The position numbers and the translations under genes are program-made. The notes under the pieces are model-generated. The model was given only the letters and a program-made list of their open reading frames with translations, was not told where the DNA came from and made no database searches. DNA of 64,000 nucleotides from Apilactobacillus zhangqiuensis (lineage in GTDB: Bacteria > Bacillota > Bacilli > Lactobacillales > Lactobacillaceae): the NCBI RefSeq assembly GCF_019656215.1, contig NZ_BPLK01000003.1, positions 1 through 64,000 of the forward strand. Reading direction: 5' to 3'. Below are positions 27,395 to 37,240 of the stretch, piece by piece; position 1 is the stretch's first letter; every line of letters begins with the position of its first letter.

Positions 27395-27463
27395 TTACCA
27401 ATTAGAGTTGATTTGGGTTAAAATAGTATTAATATCATCTCAGTGAAGGAGTAATCATACTAG

Positions 27464-29560
27464 ATGAAAAATGATAAAAAACCAAAAAGTGCTTTTAAAA
27501 AGATTTGGCACCGATATCAACTAACTCGTTGGATTATCGTGACGTTTTTATTACTGTTTTTTGTAATGAGTGCTTATTGCACATTTGTTGCTAAGACTAC
27601 GCATGTTCAAGACTTGCAGTCATCTTTGGAACAATCTACCGTTATTTACGATGGCAATAATAAAAAGGCCGGTAAAATCTATTCTCAAAAAGGAACATAC
27701 GTCGGATTTAAGGATATATCATCAAATATTCCCAATGCGATTTTGTCAACTGAAGATAGAAACTTCTACAAAGAACACGGTTTTTCCGTTAAAGGATTTG
27801 GTCGTGCCATGCTATTAATGGTCAAGAACAAGATCATGCATCGTGACTATATTAGTGGTGGTGGGAGTACACTAACTCAACAATTGGTGAAGAATGCTTA
27901 TTTGACTCAACAACAAACGTTTAGTCGTAAATTGAAAGAATTATTCTTATCCATTCAGGTTGAAAATGTATATAGCAAAAACGAAATTTTAACCATGTAC
28001 ATGAACAATTCTTATTTTGGTAATGGGGTTTATGGTGTTGAAGATGCATCAAGACGTTACTTTGGAATGAATGCTAAGGATTTACCTGTTCAAGATGCTG
28101 CTGTACTTGCAGGAATGTTGACGAATCCAAGTGCATACAATCCTGTAGATCATCCTAAATTAGCATTGGATAGAAGAAATGTCGTTCTACAATTGATGGC
28201 TGACAACAATAAGATTAGTCAATCAGAAGCAAATAAGCTAAAGAAGACATCAATCCAAGTAAAGAATACCTACCAGTACAAAAGTGGTTATAAATACCCA
28301 TATTATTTTGATGCAGTAATTGATGAAGCGATTAATAAATATGGATTATCCGAATCAGATATTATGAATAGAGGATACAAGATTTATACAACGTTAAATC
28401 AAGATCAACAAAATAGTATGCAAGATGATTTTGCTAATGATAGCAACTTCCCAAGTAACGCTTCTGATGGTACTAAGGTTCAAGCCGCATCGATTGCGTT
28501 AAACCCAGCAACTGGTGGAGTAACAGCTGTGGTTGGTGGACGTGGTCAACACGTTTTCCGTGGGTACAACCGTGCTACACAGATTAAACGTCAACCAGGT
28601 TCAACCATTAAGCCATTAGCCGTTTATACTCCAGCATTGGAAAGCGGTTATAACTATAATGACACGCTTCAAAATAAGAAAACGTCATATGGTTCTAATA
28701 AGTACACACCAGAAAACTATAACAATGTATATACAGGAACAGTTCCTATGTACACTGCATTAGCACAAAGTATGAACGCACCAGCAGTTTGGTTGCTTCA
28801 TAAGATTGGTGTGGACAAGGGATATGAATCTGTTAAATCGTTTGGGCTACCCGTGCAAAAGAAGGATAAGAACTTGGCTTTAGCTTTAGGTGGTTTGTCA
28901 TCAGGTGTATCACCTCAACAAATGGCAGGTGCTTACACCGCATTTGCAAATGAAGGTAACATGACAACACCTCATTACATTAGAAAGATTGTTGATTCCT
29001 CTGGAAATGTAATTGTTAACAATGAATCAGTAACTTCTAAGAAGGTAATGTCAAAGGATGTTGCTAACCAAATGACTAGCATGATGTTAGGTGTCTTTGA
29101 TAACGGTACTGGAGCCTCCGCTAAACCAAGTGGATATTCAATCGCCGGAAAAACTGGTAGTACTGAAGCCGATAATACAGGTGATTCAGATGCTACGAGA
29201 GATAAATGGATTATTGGTTACACCCCTAAAGTTGTTGTTGCAACCTGGGAAGGTTTTGATAATACCAATGCTGGTCATCACTTGGAAAACCTAAGTGGTA
29301 CTGGAGTAGGTCCATTATTCAAGACAGAACTTCAACAAATCCTACCAACTACAGGAAATAATGACTTTAGTGTTAAGGATGCTGCATATATGGATTCCCA
29401 AGAAAAGAAGTCTTCAAGTAGTTCTTCTGATTCTGGTTTATGGGATAGCCTTTCTGATGGAGCCCACAAGGTATCTAAGAGCCTTGGTAAGGGTTGGGAC
29501 AATTTAAAGAAAAACGCAAGTAATTGGTGGAATGATGCCAAGAAATTTGTTGGAGACTAA
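27464..29560 (+). CDS. Class A penicillin-binding protein (PBP1A/2A type)
   Basis: Bifunctional peptidoglycan polymerase of 698 residues: a short cytosolic tail, one membrane anchor (about 22-44), a glycosyltransferase domain with catalytic E97 in TEDRNFY and GGSTLTQQ, and a transpeptidase domain with S380-T-I-K383, S436-M-N438 and K563-T-G565. All catalytic motifs are intact. A Ser-rich stretch and a Lys/Trp-rich amphipathic tail end it. The ATG is preceded by an in-frame stop and lies 12 nt after GGAG, a long spacing. It has its own terminator. Confidence 0.94.
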   Translation: MKNDKKPKSAFKKIWHRYQLTRWIIVTFLLLFFVMSAYCTFVAKTTHVQDLQSSLEQSTVIYDGNNKKAGKIYSQKGTYVGFKDISSNIPNAILSTEDRNFYKEHGFSVKGFGRAMLLMVKNKIMHRDYISGGGSTLTQQLVKNAYLTQQQTFSRKLKELFLSIQVENVYSKNEILTMYMNNSYFGNGVYGVEDASRRYFGMNAKDLPVQDAAVLAGMLTNPSAYNPVDHPKLALDRRNVVLQLMADNNKISQSEANKLKKTSIQVKNTYQYKSGYKYPYYFDAVIDEAINKYGLSESDIMNRGYKIYTTLNQDQQNSMQDDFANDSNFPSNASDGTKVQAASIALNPATGGVTAVVGGRGQHVFRGYNRATQIKRQPGSTIKPLAVYTPALESGYNYNDTLQNKKTSYGSNKYTPENYNNVYTGTVPMYTALAQSMNAPAVWLLHKIGVDKGYESVKSFGLPVQKKDKNLALALGGLSSGVSPQQMAGAYTAFANEGNMTTPHYIRKIVDSSGNVIVNNESVTSKKVMSKDVANQMTSMMLGVFDNGTGASAKPSGYSIAGKTGSTEADNTGDSDATRDKWIIGYTPKVVVATWEGFDNTNAGHHLENLSGTGVGPLFKTELQQILPTTGNNDFSVKDAAYMDSQEKKSSSSSSDSGLWDSLSDGAHKVSKSLGKGWDNLKKNASNWWNDAKKFVGD

Positions 29561-29576
29561 ATTGACCAATTAATAT

Positions 29577-29618
29577 AAAACGTCGTATCATTGTTATTAA
29601 GTGATACGACGTTTTTTA
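29577..29618 (+). terminator. Terminator between the PBP gene and yhaO
   Basis: Stem AACGTCGTATCA/TGATACGACGTT followed by a T-run. It ends only a few nt before the yhaO Shine-Dalgarno. Confidence 0.9.
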
Positions 29619-29636
29619 GTTAAAGGAGTAGTTAAA

Positions 29637-30824
29637 TTGAAATTTATTCATGCCGCTGATTTACATTTGGAAAGCCCGTTCAAAGGGTTGAAAAATGACG
29701 AAACTCCAAATGGATTATGGAAACAAATATATGAATCTACCTTTAAATCATTTGAAAGAATTGTAAATGATGCCATTGAATATGATGTTGATTTCGTATT
29801 ATTGGCCGGTGACTTGTTTGATCGAGATAATCAAACACCCAAAACCTATGATTTTTTTCAATCACAAATGCAAAAACTAGATGAAAACAATATTGATGTA
29901 TATATGATTTATGGAAATCATGACTACTTTGATATGCAAAAGGAATCCGTATCTTTTCCGAAGAACGTTCATGTTTTTGGTAATGATGTTGAAACTAAAA
30001 CATTTACTTTAGATGGTAAAAAAATTGCTATTACCGGTTTTAGTTACGCTAATAAATGGATTACCGATAAGAAGATAGACGAATATCCTGTTAAAAGTGA
30101 TGTAGATGTGCAAATAGGGATGCTACACGGTGGTTTGGAGCAAACGGGGGATCATTATGCTCCATTTTCATTAGAAGACCTTATAGGTAAGAAATATGAC
30201 TACTGGGCATTAGGCCATATTCACAAACGCCAACAATTAAATGAAAATCCATTAGTTTTTTACTCAGGTAATATTCAAGGAAGACATAAGAATGAACCAG
30301 GTGATAAAGGATACTTATTGGTTGATGATTCTACTGGAAAGTTGGAAGCAACTTTTCATGCGACATCTTCAATTGATTGGTTAACAATTGATATGAATAT
30401 GGACTTCGTCGACGTTGAAAGTGCTAAAAATCATATTTTACAAGTTCTTATCGGGAATAAGTATGAAAATATGCAATTGATTAGTCTAAATATCATTTTG
30501 AATAGTCCAATTTCTGACGGACAAAGACAAGATTTAGAATATCGAGTTACAAATGCATTGAGTAAGGACTATGAACAGTTAAATGCCTGGATTTATGAAA
30601 TTAACGTTCGATTAAGTGATAATCAAAAAATGTCATCAATTGACCAAGATATTTGGGATGAGGCACAAGCTAAAGTGTTCTCAGAAGGTGAAATTATTTC
30701 AGTTTCTAAGTCATTACGTAAGTATGATTTTATTGCGCAACATTTGGATGATTCTAAAGATGCATTAATGGAACAAACCAAAATGAAATTATTAGGTGGA
30801 AAGGAGGATTCTGATGAAGATTAA
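29637..30824 (+). CDS. yhaO: SbcD-like metallophosphoesterase YhaO
   Basis: Predicted DNA nuclease subunit of 395 residues. The calcineurin-type metal motifs are in order: ADLHLESPF (D8, H10), LAGDLFDRD, YGNHDYF, MLHGG and LGHIHKR. It resembles YhaO of Bacillus, which pairs with the ATPase YhaN encoded next. The start is TTG at 29637, 8 nt after AAAGGAG; the longer frame from GTG 29601 would run through the terminator. It overlaps yhaN by 11 nt. Confidence 0.88.
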   Translation: MKFIHAADLHLESPFKGLKNDETPNGLWKQIYESTFKSFERIVNDAIEYDVDFVLLAGDLFDRDNQTPKTYDFFQSQMQKLDENNIDVYMIYGNHDYFDMQKESVSFPKNVHVFGNDVETKTFTLDGKKIAITGFSYANKWITDKKIDEYPVKSDVDVQIGMLHGGLEQTGDHYAPFSLEDLIGKKYDYWALGHIHKRQQLNENPLVFYSGNIQGRHKNEPGDKGYLLVDDSTGKLEATFHATSSIDWLTIDMNMDFVDVESAKNHILQVLIGNKYENMQLISLNIILNSPISDGQRQDLEYRVTNALSKDYEQLNAWIYEINVRLSDNQKMSSIDQDIWDEAQAKVFSEGEIISVSKSLRKYDFIAQHLDDSKDALMEQTKMKLLGGKEDSDED

Positions 30825-33306
30825 TAAGTTAGAAGTACTGGGCTATGGAAAGTGGCATGATGTAACCTTTGACTTTAATGACGACAATCTCCAAATTATT
30901 TTTGGTAATAATGAAGCTGGAAAAACAACTTTACTTAGTTTGATTGAAGGCATTTTATTCGGATACGTTGATGGGCGTGGTAGTTCTTATGAACAATATA
31001 TTCCAAGAGATACCAAGTCTTATGGTGGAAAACTAACAATTACCACTGATGATAATCGTCATTTTATTCTAACCAGGATTGCAGGAACACACGGTGGGGA
31101 ACTTTCCATTTATGATGTTGATAATGATATGCAAACCGCAAATGATATTTTGGATAAGATTGTGGGACCAATCGATCGTGATACATTTGAACAATTATTT
31201 TATTTTGGTGATTTAGATATCAAGCAAATCTCTAAGTTAAGTAAGAATGAATTAGTGAGTCGAATTCAAAAGGTTGGTTTTGTCGGTAGTGATCAATGGT
31301 TAGAGTTACGCGATAAGTTTGATAAGGAAGCCAAAGACTTATACGCGCCAACCGGACGTAAGCCACCTTTGAACAAAAAACTTAAAGAGTACGACGTTTT
31401 ATTAGATCGAATCGCCGAAAGCAAGAATAGTTTAAAAGATTATAATCAATTGATTAGTCAAAAGAATGCTTTAGAAGCAGCCATTAATCAATCTAAACAA
31501 AAGGCAAACGATTTAGAAAAGAAAGTTACAGAGCTAAATCACTTCAAACAGCTTTGGCCAGTTTACCAGCAGTTATCATCATTAAAACAAAATAACTTTG
31601 AATTTAAAGACGGTTTTTCCGATAACGACGTTAAAGAGTTTAACGAATTAACTAACCAGTTATTCCTAATCAATCAACAAATTGATAGTATTGAAAAATC
31701 AATTAATCAATTAAATGATTCCATGAATGATGACGCTGATTTGCAAAGTTTTAATAATCATAAAAATGAAATTGATAAATTGGTTCAATCATTCTCTAAA
31801 GTTAACGAACAAATTAATCAATTAAGCGTTAACCAATCAATGATTAATGAAATCAATCGTCAGGATAGACAGCAAGTAATTGCTAATAGGGATGATATTT
31901 CCGCCGTTGGAGACATTAGACAACAAATTGAGATGCTTCAATCCACTAAGACAAAATCATCTAGTGGTATTTCCATTATTGGTATTATTGGTCTAATTGT
32001 GGGAATTGCATTACTTACAGTACTACCGGGTGTAATGAAGGTATTAGGAATTATTGTATTACTGCTCAGTGGAATTTATACCGGATCCGTTAAGTTTAAG
32101 AAAAACGAAGATAGTAATTCTAATCAAAAACGGGACGAATTAAATAACCAATTATTATATTATGGTAATAAATACTCCTTTAATGCTGAAAACGTGGATG
32201 ATTGGCTATCTGAACAAAAGTACTTAGCTCGTAAGACTCAGGATAATAATCAAAAGGCCAAGTATGAAGATGAAATGAATCAATTAAACGAAGGTCTAAA
32301 ATCATACTTTGCTGAATGGCAACGAGTATTTAGCGGCCTTAACGTTAATGATTCGTTTGATAATCAACTTTCCCAAATTCGTACTCATTTAAATAAAATG
32401 AATGAGGAAAATGCAATTAACTTACGTAACAACAATCAATTACAAAATTACTTGCAACAAAAGTCAGCATTAATTGATAAACAAATTCAGTATAAGAAGG
32501 AATACGCTGAATTCTTGGAAACAAGAAAAGTTGATAATGGTGATGAATTCAAAGAGGTTGTTGAAGAACAAAGAAAGCACTCAATCAAAGAGGCACAATT
32601 ACAAAACGTTAAGAATCAAATCACAGAAGATGACGTTAAAGCTCTGAGTGCATTTAAAGACCTTGAAGAACTAAGTAGCAAGTTAAACGATTTTAATGCA
32701 GAAATGACTACTGAAAAGCAATCATTGCTAAATAATTCTCAACACCTAGAGAGTTTAAATATTCAGTTAAAACATGTAATTGCGGACGGGACTTATAATG
32801 AATTAGTTCAAAAGCAAAGAAATCTAGAAGCAGAAATCAATGACATGGTTGATCAATGGATGAGTATGAAATTAGCTAATTCATGGATTGATGAATCGTT
32901 GAATATTGCAACTGCAGATAGAATTCCATTGTTTGAATCAAAAGCAAAAGAATTCTTTGCTATTTTGACTGATAACAGATACACAGGAATTACATACTAT
33001 AAAAGTAAGCTAAAGGTGACGAGGGATGATAAGGTTCAATTTGATGCTGGGGAATTATCCAGAGGAACAATTGAACAACTATACCTTGCACTAATCTTGT
33101 CATTATCTGTTGTTTTTGGTAGAGACTACCGTTTACCTTTAATTATTGATGATGGATTAACAGAGTTTGACCAACAAAGAACTGGCAATGCAATTAAACT
33201 ATTAGAACGTATTAGTGAAACAATGCAGGTGATTTACGTTACTTGTGATTCTGATATTTTGAAATTAGTTGAAGATAAAGCGATATTAAATTTAAACGAG
33301 CAATAA
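30814..33306 (+). CDS. yhaN: SbcC-like ATPase YhaN with internal membrane segments
   Basis: SMC/SbcC-type protein of 830 residues, predicted partner of YhaO. The Walker A FGNNEAGKTT is near 30-39, a long Gln/Asn-rich coiled coil follows, and the C-terminal lobe has the signature-like ELSRGTIEQLYLAL and Walker B LIIDDGLTEFD. Unlike canonical SbcC, a strongly hydrophobic region (about 383-425) interrupts the coiled coil and could form two membrane helices. ATG 30814 follows AAAGGAGG. A terminator shared with prsA follows. Confidence 0.85.
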   Translation: MKINKLEVLGYGKWHDVTFDFNDDNLQIIFGNNEAGKTTLLSLIEGILFGYVDGRGSSYEQYIPRDTKSYGGKLTITTDDNRHFILTRIAGTHGGELSIYDVDNDMQTANDILDKIVGPIDRDTFEQLFYFGDLDIKQISKLSKNELVSRIQKVGFVGSDQWLELRDKFDKEAKDLYAPTGRKPPLNKKLKEYDVLLDRIAESKNSLKDYNQLISQKNALEAAINQSKQKANDLEKKVTELNHFKQLWPVYQQLSSLKQNNFEFKDGFSDNDVKEFNELTNQLFLINQQIDSIEKSINQLNDSMNDDADLQSFNNHKNEIDKLVQSFSKVNEQINQLSVNQSMINEINRQDRQQVIANRDDISAVGDIRQQIEMLQSTKTKSSSGISIIGIIGLIVGIALLTVLPGVMKVLGIIVLLLSGIYTGSVKFKKNEDSNSNQKRDELNNQLLYYGNKYSFNAENVDDWLSEQKYLARKTQDNNQKAKYEDEMNQLNEGLKSYFAEWQRVFSGLNVNDSFDNQLSQIRTHLNKMNEENAINLRNNNQLQNYLQQKSALIDKQIQYKKEYAEFLETRKVDNGDEFKEVVEEQRKHSIKEAQLQNVKNQITEDDVKALSAFKDLEELSSKLNDFNAEMTTEKQSLLNNSQHLESLNIQLKHVIADGTYNELVQKQRNLEAEINDMVDQWMSMKLANSWIDESLNIATADRIPLFESKAKEFFAILTDNRYTGITYYKSKLKVTRDDKVQFDAGELSRGTIEQLYLALILSLSVVFGRDYRLPLIIDDGLTEFDQQRTGNAIKLLERISETMQVIYVTCDSDILKLVEDKAILNLNEQ

Positions 33307-33341
33307 AAAAAGACTCCGGAAAAATCCGGAGTCTTTTTTTA
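33305..33341. terminator. Bidirectional terminator between yhaN and prsA
   Basis: GC-rich stem AAAGACTCCGG/CCGGAGTCTTT with T-runs on both strands. Confidence 0.95.
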
Positions 33342-33345
33342 ATTA

Positions 33346-34230
33346 TTATTTACTGCTTGATGAGTCAGTTAAGTATGATGATAGGATGTTTTGTAAGTCC
33401 TTATCCTTAATTTCAACTCCACCATTCTTAAGAACCTTAGTTACAACGCTCTTTAGAGTAGTGCTATCGCTCATCTTAGAAGTAGCGATTTGATCCTTTA
33501 AATCATTGATGTGGTCACTGTATGAACCCTTCTTAGGGTGGTTAACCATTTGGATGATTTGGTATCCGTATTGAGTCTTAACAGGTGTCTTAGTGTATTC
33601 ACCGTTTGATAGCTTGTAAGCGGCTTTTCTAAATGCTGAATCGATGCTTGAATCAGTGTTATCAAATGGAGTTAAACGTCCTGAATTGTTCTTGTTTGAA
33701 GTGTCTTTTGAGTACTTCTTAGCAAGATCTGAGAAGTTCTTACCATCCTTAAGTTCTGAAATAACCTTTTCAGCAGTCTTCTTGTCAGATACTAAAATTT
33801 CGTTAACAGTAACCTTTGGTTCGTAAGTCTTAAATTGTTTCTTTAGGTCAGCATTTGAGTATGAAATGTTTGCTCTAACAGCTGCCTTTAGAAGTAGGTT
33901 AGATTTTAGTTGGTTCTTGAAACTGGTAGTAGTTAAACCTTGTTGTTCAAGTAAAGTTTCAAATTCTGAACCATATTGACTCTTGTATTGGTTGTATTGA
34001 GCGTTAACTTCTGATGAAGAAACCTTGTTACCATATTCCTTGTTCAATACCTTGTCTAAAATCATTTGTTGTAGAACTTGTTTACCGTTTGAAGTGTTCT
34101 TCATGCTACTGTAGTATTCGCTTTGGGTAATCTTACCACCATTAGTAACGGCAACAGTCTTATCACCACAGGCAACTAATGAAACACTTAGTAGTGCACC
34201 GGCAAGTCCAACTAGAACTTTTTTATTCAT
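33346..34230 (-). CDS. prsA: PrsA foldase lipoprotein (parvulin-type)
   Basis: Membrane-anchored extracytoplasmic foldase assisting secreted proteins, such as the protease and PBP encoded nearby. The 294-residue precursor has a lipoprotein signal with the lipobox LVAC (lipidated C21). A parvulin rotamase domain (about 130-225) contains [18 protein letters not shown] and GYQIIQMV, flanked by helical chaperone parts. The start MNKKVLVG (34230) gives a standard signal peptide; ATG 34248 would add six residues and neither has a clear Shine-Dalgarno. An extended -10 lies at 34300-34305. Confidence 0.94.
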   Translation of the reverse strand: MNKKVLVGLAGALLSVSLVACGDKTVAVTNGGKITQSEYYSSMKNTSNGKQVLQQMILDKVLNKEYGNKVSSSEVNAQYNQYKSQYGSEFETLLEQQGLTTTSFKNQLKSNLLLKAAVRANISYSNADLKKQFKTYEPKVTVNEILVSDKKTAEKVISELKDGKNFSDLAKKYSKDTSNKNNSGRLTPFDNTDSSIDSAFRKAAYKLSNGEYTKTPVKTQYGYQIIQMVNHPKKGSYSDHINDLKDQIATSKMSDSTTLKSVVTKVLKNGGVEIKDKDLQNILSSYLTDSSSSK

Positions 34231-34299
34231 AATGTAATACACATCCATTTCTTTATTTTGTCTATCATTTACTGATAGTTTTACGTTAACACATAGTAA

Positions 34300-34308
34300 A
34301 TTTTATCA
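34300..34308 (-). promoter_or_regulatory. Extended -10 promoter of prsA
   Basis: Minus strand TGATAAAAT (34308-34300). A small hairpin CTATCA/TGATAG (34262-34278) lies in the leader. Confidence 0.5.
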
Positions 34309-34334
34309 CAAAAAAACTTAAGAAATTTTTAAAT

Positions 34335-34646
34335 TTATTTAGTGATGTTATTAATTCTTTGGTTAATTAAGTCTACGTGTGGATTAATTTTAAATTGATA
34401 TTCATCAATGTCTCTTTGCATAGCTTCAATGGTAGGCTGTGACTTGCTAACTTCGTCTTGCAATTTGGAGATGTTAGCAGTTAATTTTTTCTTTTGATCT
34501 AAAACGTTAGAAACACCGTTAACTTTATCCTTAGTAGATGAATAAACGCTATTGGCAAATTCCTTTGGATCACGTTTAGTCACGTACAAGTAAGTAGCCA
34601 AACCAGCTGCAGACAATCCTAGTAGCTTTAGCATTGATTTAATCAT
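34335..34646 (-). CDS. YhaH/YtxH-like small membrane-associated protein
   Basis: A 103-residue protein with one N-terminal hydrophobic segment (LLGLSAAGLATYLYV) followed by a charged, coiled-coil-like region (QKKKLTANISKLQDEVSK). This layout matches YtxH-domain proteins, and in Bacillus yhaH lies in the same prsA-hit neighbourhood. The function is unknown. It starts 2 nt after the hit stop codon and is surely co-transcribed with it. Confidence 0.7.
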   Translation of the reverse strand: MIKSMLKLLGLSAAGLATYLYVTKRDPKEFANSVYSSTKDKVNGVSNVLDQKKKLTANISKLQDEVSKSQPTIEAMQRDIDEYQFKINPHVDLINQRINNITK

Positions 34647-34648
34647 GC

Positions 34649-35077
34649 TTATTCCTCCAATGAATTAATAATATTTGCTTTAATTTGTTCAAAAGCTTCT
34701 TCATTGTACTTATCTGAGTTGTCTTGAAAGCTCATAGAAAAGCCATCGTTTTCACTATATCTTGGAATAAGGTGGAAATGTGAATGGAACACAGATTGGT
34801 AAGCCAATTCACCGTTGTTGTTTACGATATTCATTCCTAGAATGTCAGGGGCTGATTTCTGAATAGCTCTTGCAATCTTTGGAATTCTTGAAAATACTTG
34901 TTCAGCAAGTTTTTCGTCATATTCGTAGATATTGGCAACATGTTTCTTTGGGACAACCAAAGTGTGACCAGGTGTAGCTTGTGAAATATCTAAGAAAGCT
35001 TTCACATATTCATCTTCGTAAATAGTGTAGCTTGGGATTTCACCATTAATTATTTTGCAGAATACACAATCACTCAT
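34649..35077 (-). CDS. hit: HIT family nucleotide-binding protein
   Basis: Histidine-triad hydrolase or transferase acting on nucleotide phosphoramidates, 142 residues. The triad is HSHFHLIPR (H98, H100, H102). CVFC at the N-terminus may form a zinc site, as in related HIT proteins. AAGGAAG precedes the ATG. The gene is divergent from ecsA, as in Bacillus. Confidence 0.94.
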   Translation of the reverse strand: MSDCVFCKIINGEIPSYTIYEDEYVKAFLDISQATPGHTLVVPKKHVANIYEYDEKLAEQVFSRIPKIARAIQKSAPDILGMNIVNNNGELAYQSVFHSHFHLIPRYSENDGFSMSFQDNSDKYNEEAFEQIKANIINSLEE

Positions 35078-35129
35078 ATTATTCTTCCTTTCTTTGATAT
35101 TACTGTGATTATATACATATTAACATAAA

Positions 35130-35157
35130 TTAAGCTTAAAGGAACTTGTGATATAAT
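35130..35157 (+). promoter_or_regulatory. Promoter of ecsAB
   Basis: Extended -10 TGATATAAT (35149-35157) with a weak TTAAGC 16 nt before. A minus-strand TATAAT (35113-35108) for hit lies back to back. Confidence 0.6.
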
Positions 35158-35190
35158 TGAGTTTAATAAATTTCATAGGGGTGATATTCC

Positions 35191-35928
35191 GTGTCATTAC
35201 AAGTGGATAATTTAGTGGGTGGATACTCACGAATTCCAGTCCTAAAGGATGTATCATTTGATGTAAAAGACGGTGAACTAGTCGGTTTAATCGGTTTAAA
35301 TGGTGCAGGGAAGTCAACCACAATCAATCATATCATTGGATTGTTAAAACCTTTTTCAGGATCAATTAAGATTAATGAAATCGCAATGCAAGATGATATT
35401 GAAAAATATAAGAAACAAATTGCCTACATTCCGGAATTTCCGGTTTTATACAAAGAATTAACGTTGAGAGAACACATTGAAACTACCATTAAGGCTTATG
35501 ATTTAGATGAACAAGCTGCTTGGGAAGATGCCAATAGAATGTTAAAGATGTTTAGATTAGAAAACAAACTAGAATGGTTCCCGGTTAATTTTTCAAAGGG
35601 AATGCGTCAAAAAGTAATGATTTTGTGTGCATTTATCACAAATGCCAAGCTATTCGTTATTGATGAACCTTTCTTAGGGTTAGATCCTGTTGCGGTAAAC
35701 GATTTGCTTAATTTAATTGAAGAGCAAAAGAAAAAGGGTAGCAGTATTTTAATGTCTACTCACGTTTTGGATACAGCAGAAAGATTTTGTGATCGCTTTG
35801 TTTTGATTCACAATGGGCAAATCAGAACAGAAGGAAACATTCAAAAACTACAAGAAGAATTTGGTAGTAAAGATAGTTCTTTAAATGATATTTATTTGAC
35901 TCTTGCAAAGGAAGAAAATAATGAATAG
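35191..35928 (+). CDS. ecsA: ABC transporter ATP-binding protein EcsA
   Basis: ATPase of the Ecs exporter, which in Bacillus and relatives affects protein secretion and intramembrane proteolysis. The 245 residues contain Walker A GLNGAGKST (35-43), the signature position FSKGMRQK in place of LSGGQ, and Walker B LFVIDEPFLGLDP. The variant signature is characteristic of EcsA. The start is GTG 35191 after AGGGGTGAT. It overlaps ecsB by 8 nt. Confidence 0.92.
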   Translation: MSLQVDNLVGGYSRIPVLKDVSFDVKDGELVGLIGLNGAGKSTTINHIIGLLKPFSGSIKINEIAMQDDIEKYKKQIAYIPEFPVLYKELTLREHIETTIKAYDLDEQAAWEDANRMLKMFRLENKLEWFPVNFSKGMRQKVMILCAFITNAKLFVIDEPFLGLDPVAVNDLLNLIEEQKKKGSSILMSTHVLDTAERFCDRFVLIHNGQIRTEGNIQKLQEEFGSKDSSLNDIYLTLAKEENNE

Positions 35929-37132
35929 CCTATTTAATCAGCGTTTGCAATCCCATTTTACGCAAATGTCTAAGTATTTAAGATATGTATTTAATGATTT
36001 CTTTGTGATAGCATTAATGTTTATCATCGGTGGAATTGGATATCAATACGCGATGTTTATTAAACATCTTAGAGCAGGCCAATGGTGGGAAAAAATCGTT
36101 TTAGTCCTACTGTTATTAGTAATCATTCAATTGAATAGTCTAGTCACCTTTGTTAAAAGAGCTGATTTCGTCTTTTGGTTACCGAAAGAAAAAGAATTTT
36201 TTGCTTTTCAACGAAGTGGATTAAGATATTCAACATCTTTAGCGGTGATTGTTCAAATTGTTTCTTGGTTTGTGATGATTCCATTTATTGAAAAAGCGAT
36301 GATTACTACTAGTCTCGCTTTAGTTGTGATGTTTTTATTAGTCATGATAATTTTAAAGATGGTGGTTTTGAACTTTCAAATGGTTGATAATTACCATCAT
36401 GAAGATAATCTCTTTAGCGCCAAACTATGCTATCGATTGATCATGCCACTAATTGCCATCTTAATAACAATCTATGCTAACGCCTATATTGGTGTTGCTA
36501 TTAGCATATTACTGTTAGTTCTATCACATGTGATGGTTGCGAAATTGCAAAAACAAAGCATTAATTGGCAAATAGTTATCGAAAAGACGGAAAGCCATGA
36601 AAACAGTTTGAATCGTTTCTTCAATATGTTTACCGATGTTGAGAACATGCAAGGGGCAGTTAAGAGACGTAGCTATCTTGATTCATTATTCAAGATATTT
36701 AACAATGATGTTTACTCGGTTTTATATTCAAGAGGAATCGTTAGAGATAAAGAAATTAGCGGGCTATTAACGCGAGTTTCTATTCTAGGAGCAATTATTA
36801 TTGGAGCAGTCAAACTTGAATGGATGGTCATTTTAATTGCAGTCCTATTTATGTATTTAATTGTTTTTCAACTTATTCCATACTTCACTAATTTTGAAGA
36901 CAATGTATTTACTTCTTTATATCCAATTAGTTTTGAACAACAAATAAAATCATTCACCAATGTAATTGGCAAGATAATGATTTTAGTGATTATCGTCTTG
37001 ATGATTGGATCAATTTTTATGTTTAATTTAATAGCATCTCTAATACTATTTTTGATTTTAGTGATTGAATGGATATTATTGATTAAAATTTATGTACCAA
37101 AGAAAATAAGAAAAGCCAGTTCAAATTATTGA
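35921..37132 (+). CDS. ecsB: ABC transporter permease EcsB
   Basis: Membrane partner of EcsA, 403 residues with about six to eight hydrophobic segments in two clusters separated by a charged cytosolic stretch (about 190-260). ATG 35921 is preceded by AAAGGAAG within the end of ecsA, so the two are translationally coupled. An ecsC gene is not present; trmB follows. Confidence 0.9.
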   Translation: MNSLFNQRLQSHFTQMSKYLRYVFNDFFVIALMFIIGGIGYQYAMFIKHLRAGQWWEKIVLVLLLLVIIQLNSLVTFVKRADFVFWLPKEKEFFAFQRSGLRYSTSLAVIVQIVSWFVMIPFIEKAMITTSLALVVMFLLVMIILKMVVLNFQMVDNYHHEDNLFSAKLCYRLIMPLIAILITIYANAYIGVAISILLLVLSHVMVAKLQKQSINWQIVIEKTESHENSLNRFFNMFTDVENMQGAVKRRSYLDSLFKIFNNDVYSVLYSRGIVRDKEISGLLTRVSILGAIIIGAVKLEWMVILIAVLFMYLIVFQLIPYFTNFEDNVFTSLYPISFEQQIKSFTNVIGKIMILVIIVLMIGSIFMFNLIASLILFLILVIEWILLIKIYVPKKIRKASSNY

Positions 37133-37138
37133 TGTTGC

Positions 37139-37168
37139 TTGACGTAGCTATTAAAAAGCCAGTAAAAT
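37139..37168 (+). promoter_or_regulatory. Promoter of trmB
   Basis: TTGACG (37139-37144), 18-nt spacer, TAAAAT (37163-37168). It begins just after the ecsB stop and lies upstream of a terminator-like hairpin. Confidence 0.65.
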
Positions 37169-37207
37169 AGGTTACAGAATAAAATTAGAACATTTGGCAG
37201 ATTTAAT

Positions 37208-37240
37208 TAGTCAAAACCTTGGTTTTGGCTATTTTTTATG
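37208..37240 (+). terminator. Terminator or attenuator in the trmB leader
   Basis: Stem TAGTCAAAACC/GGTTTTGGCTA with a minimal loop, then a T-run. It could end ecsAB transcripts, but it lies downstream of the trmB promoter and so should also affect trmB. Confidence 0.7.
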
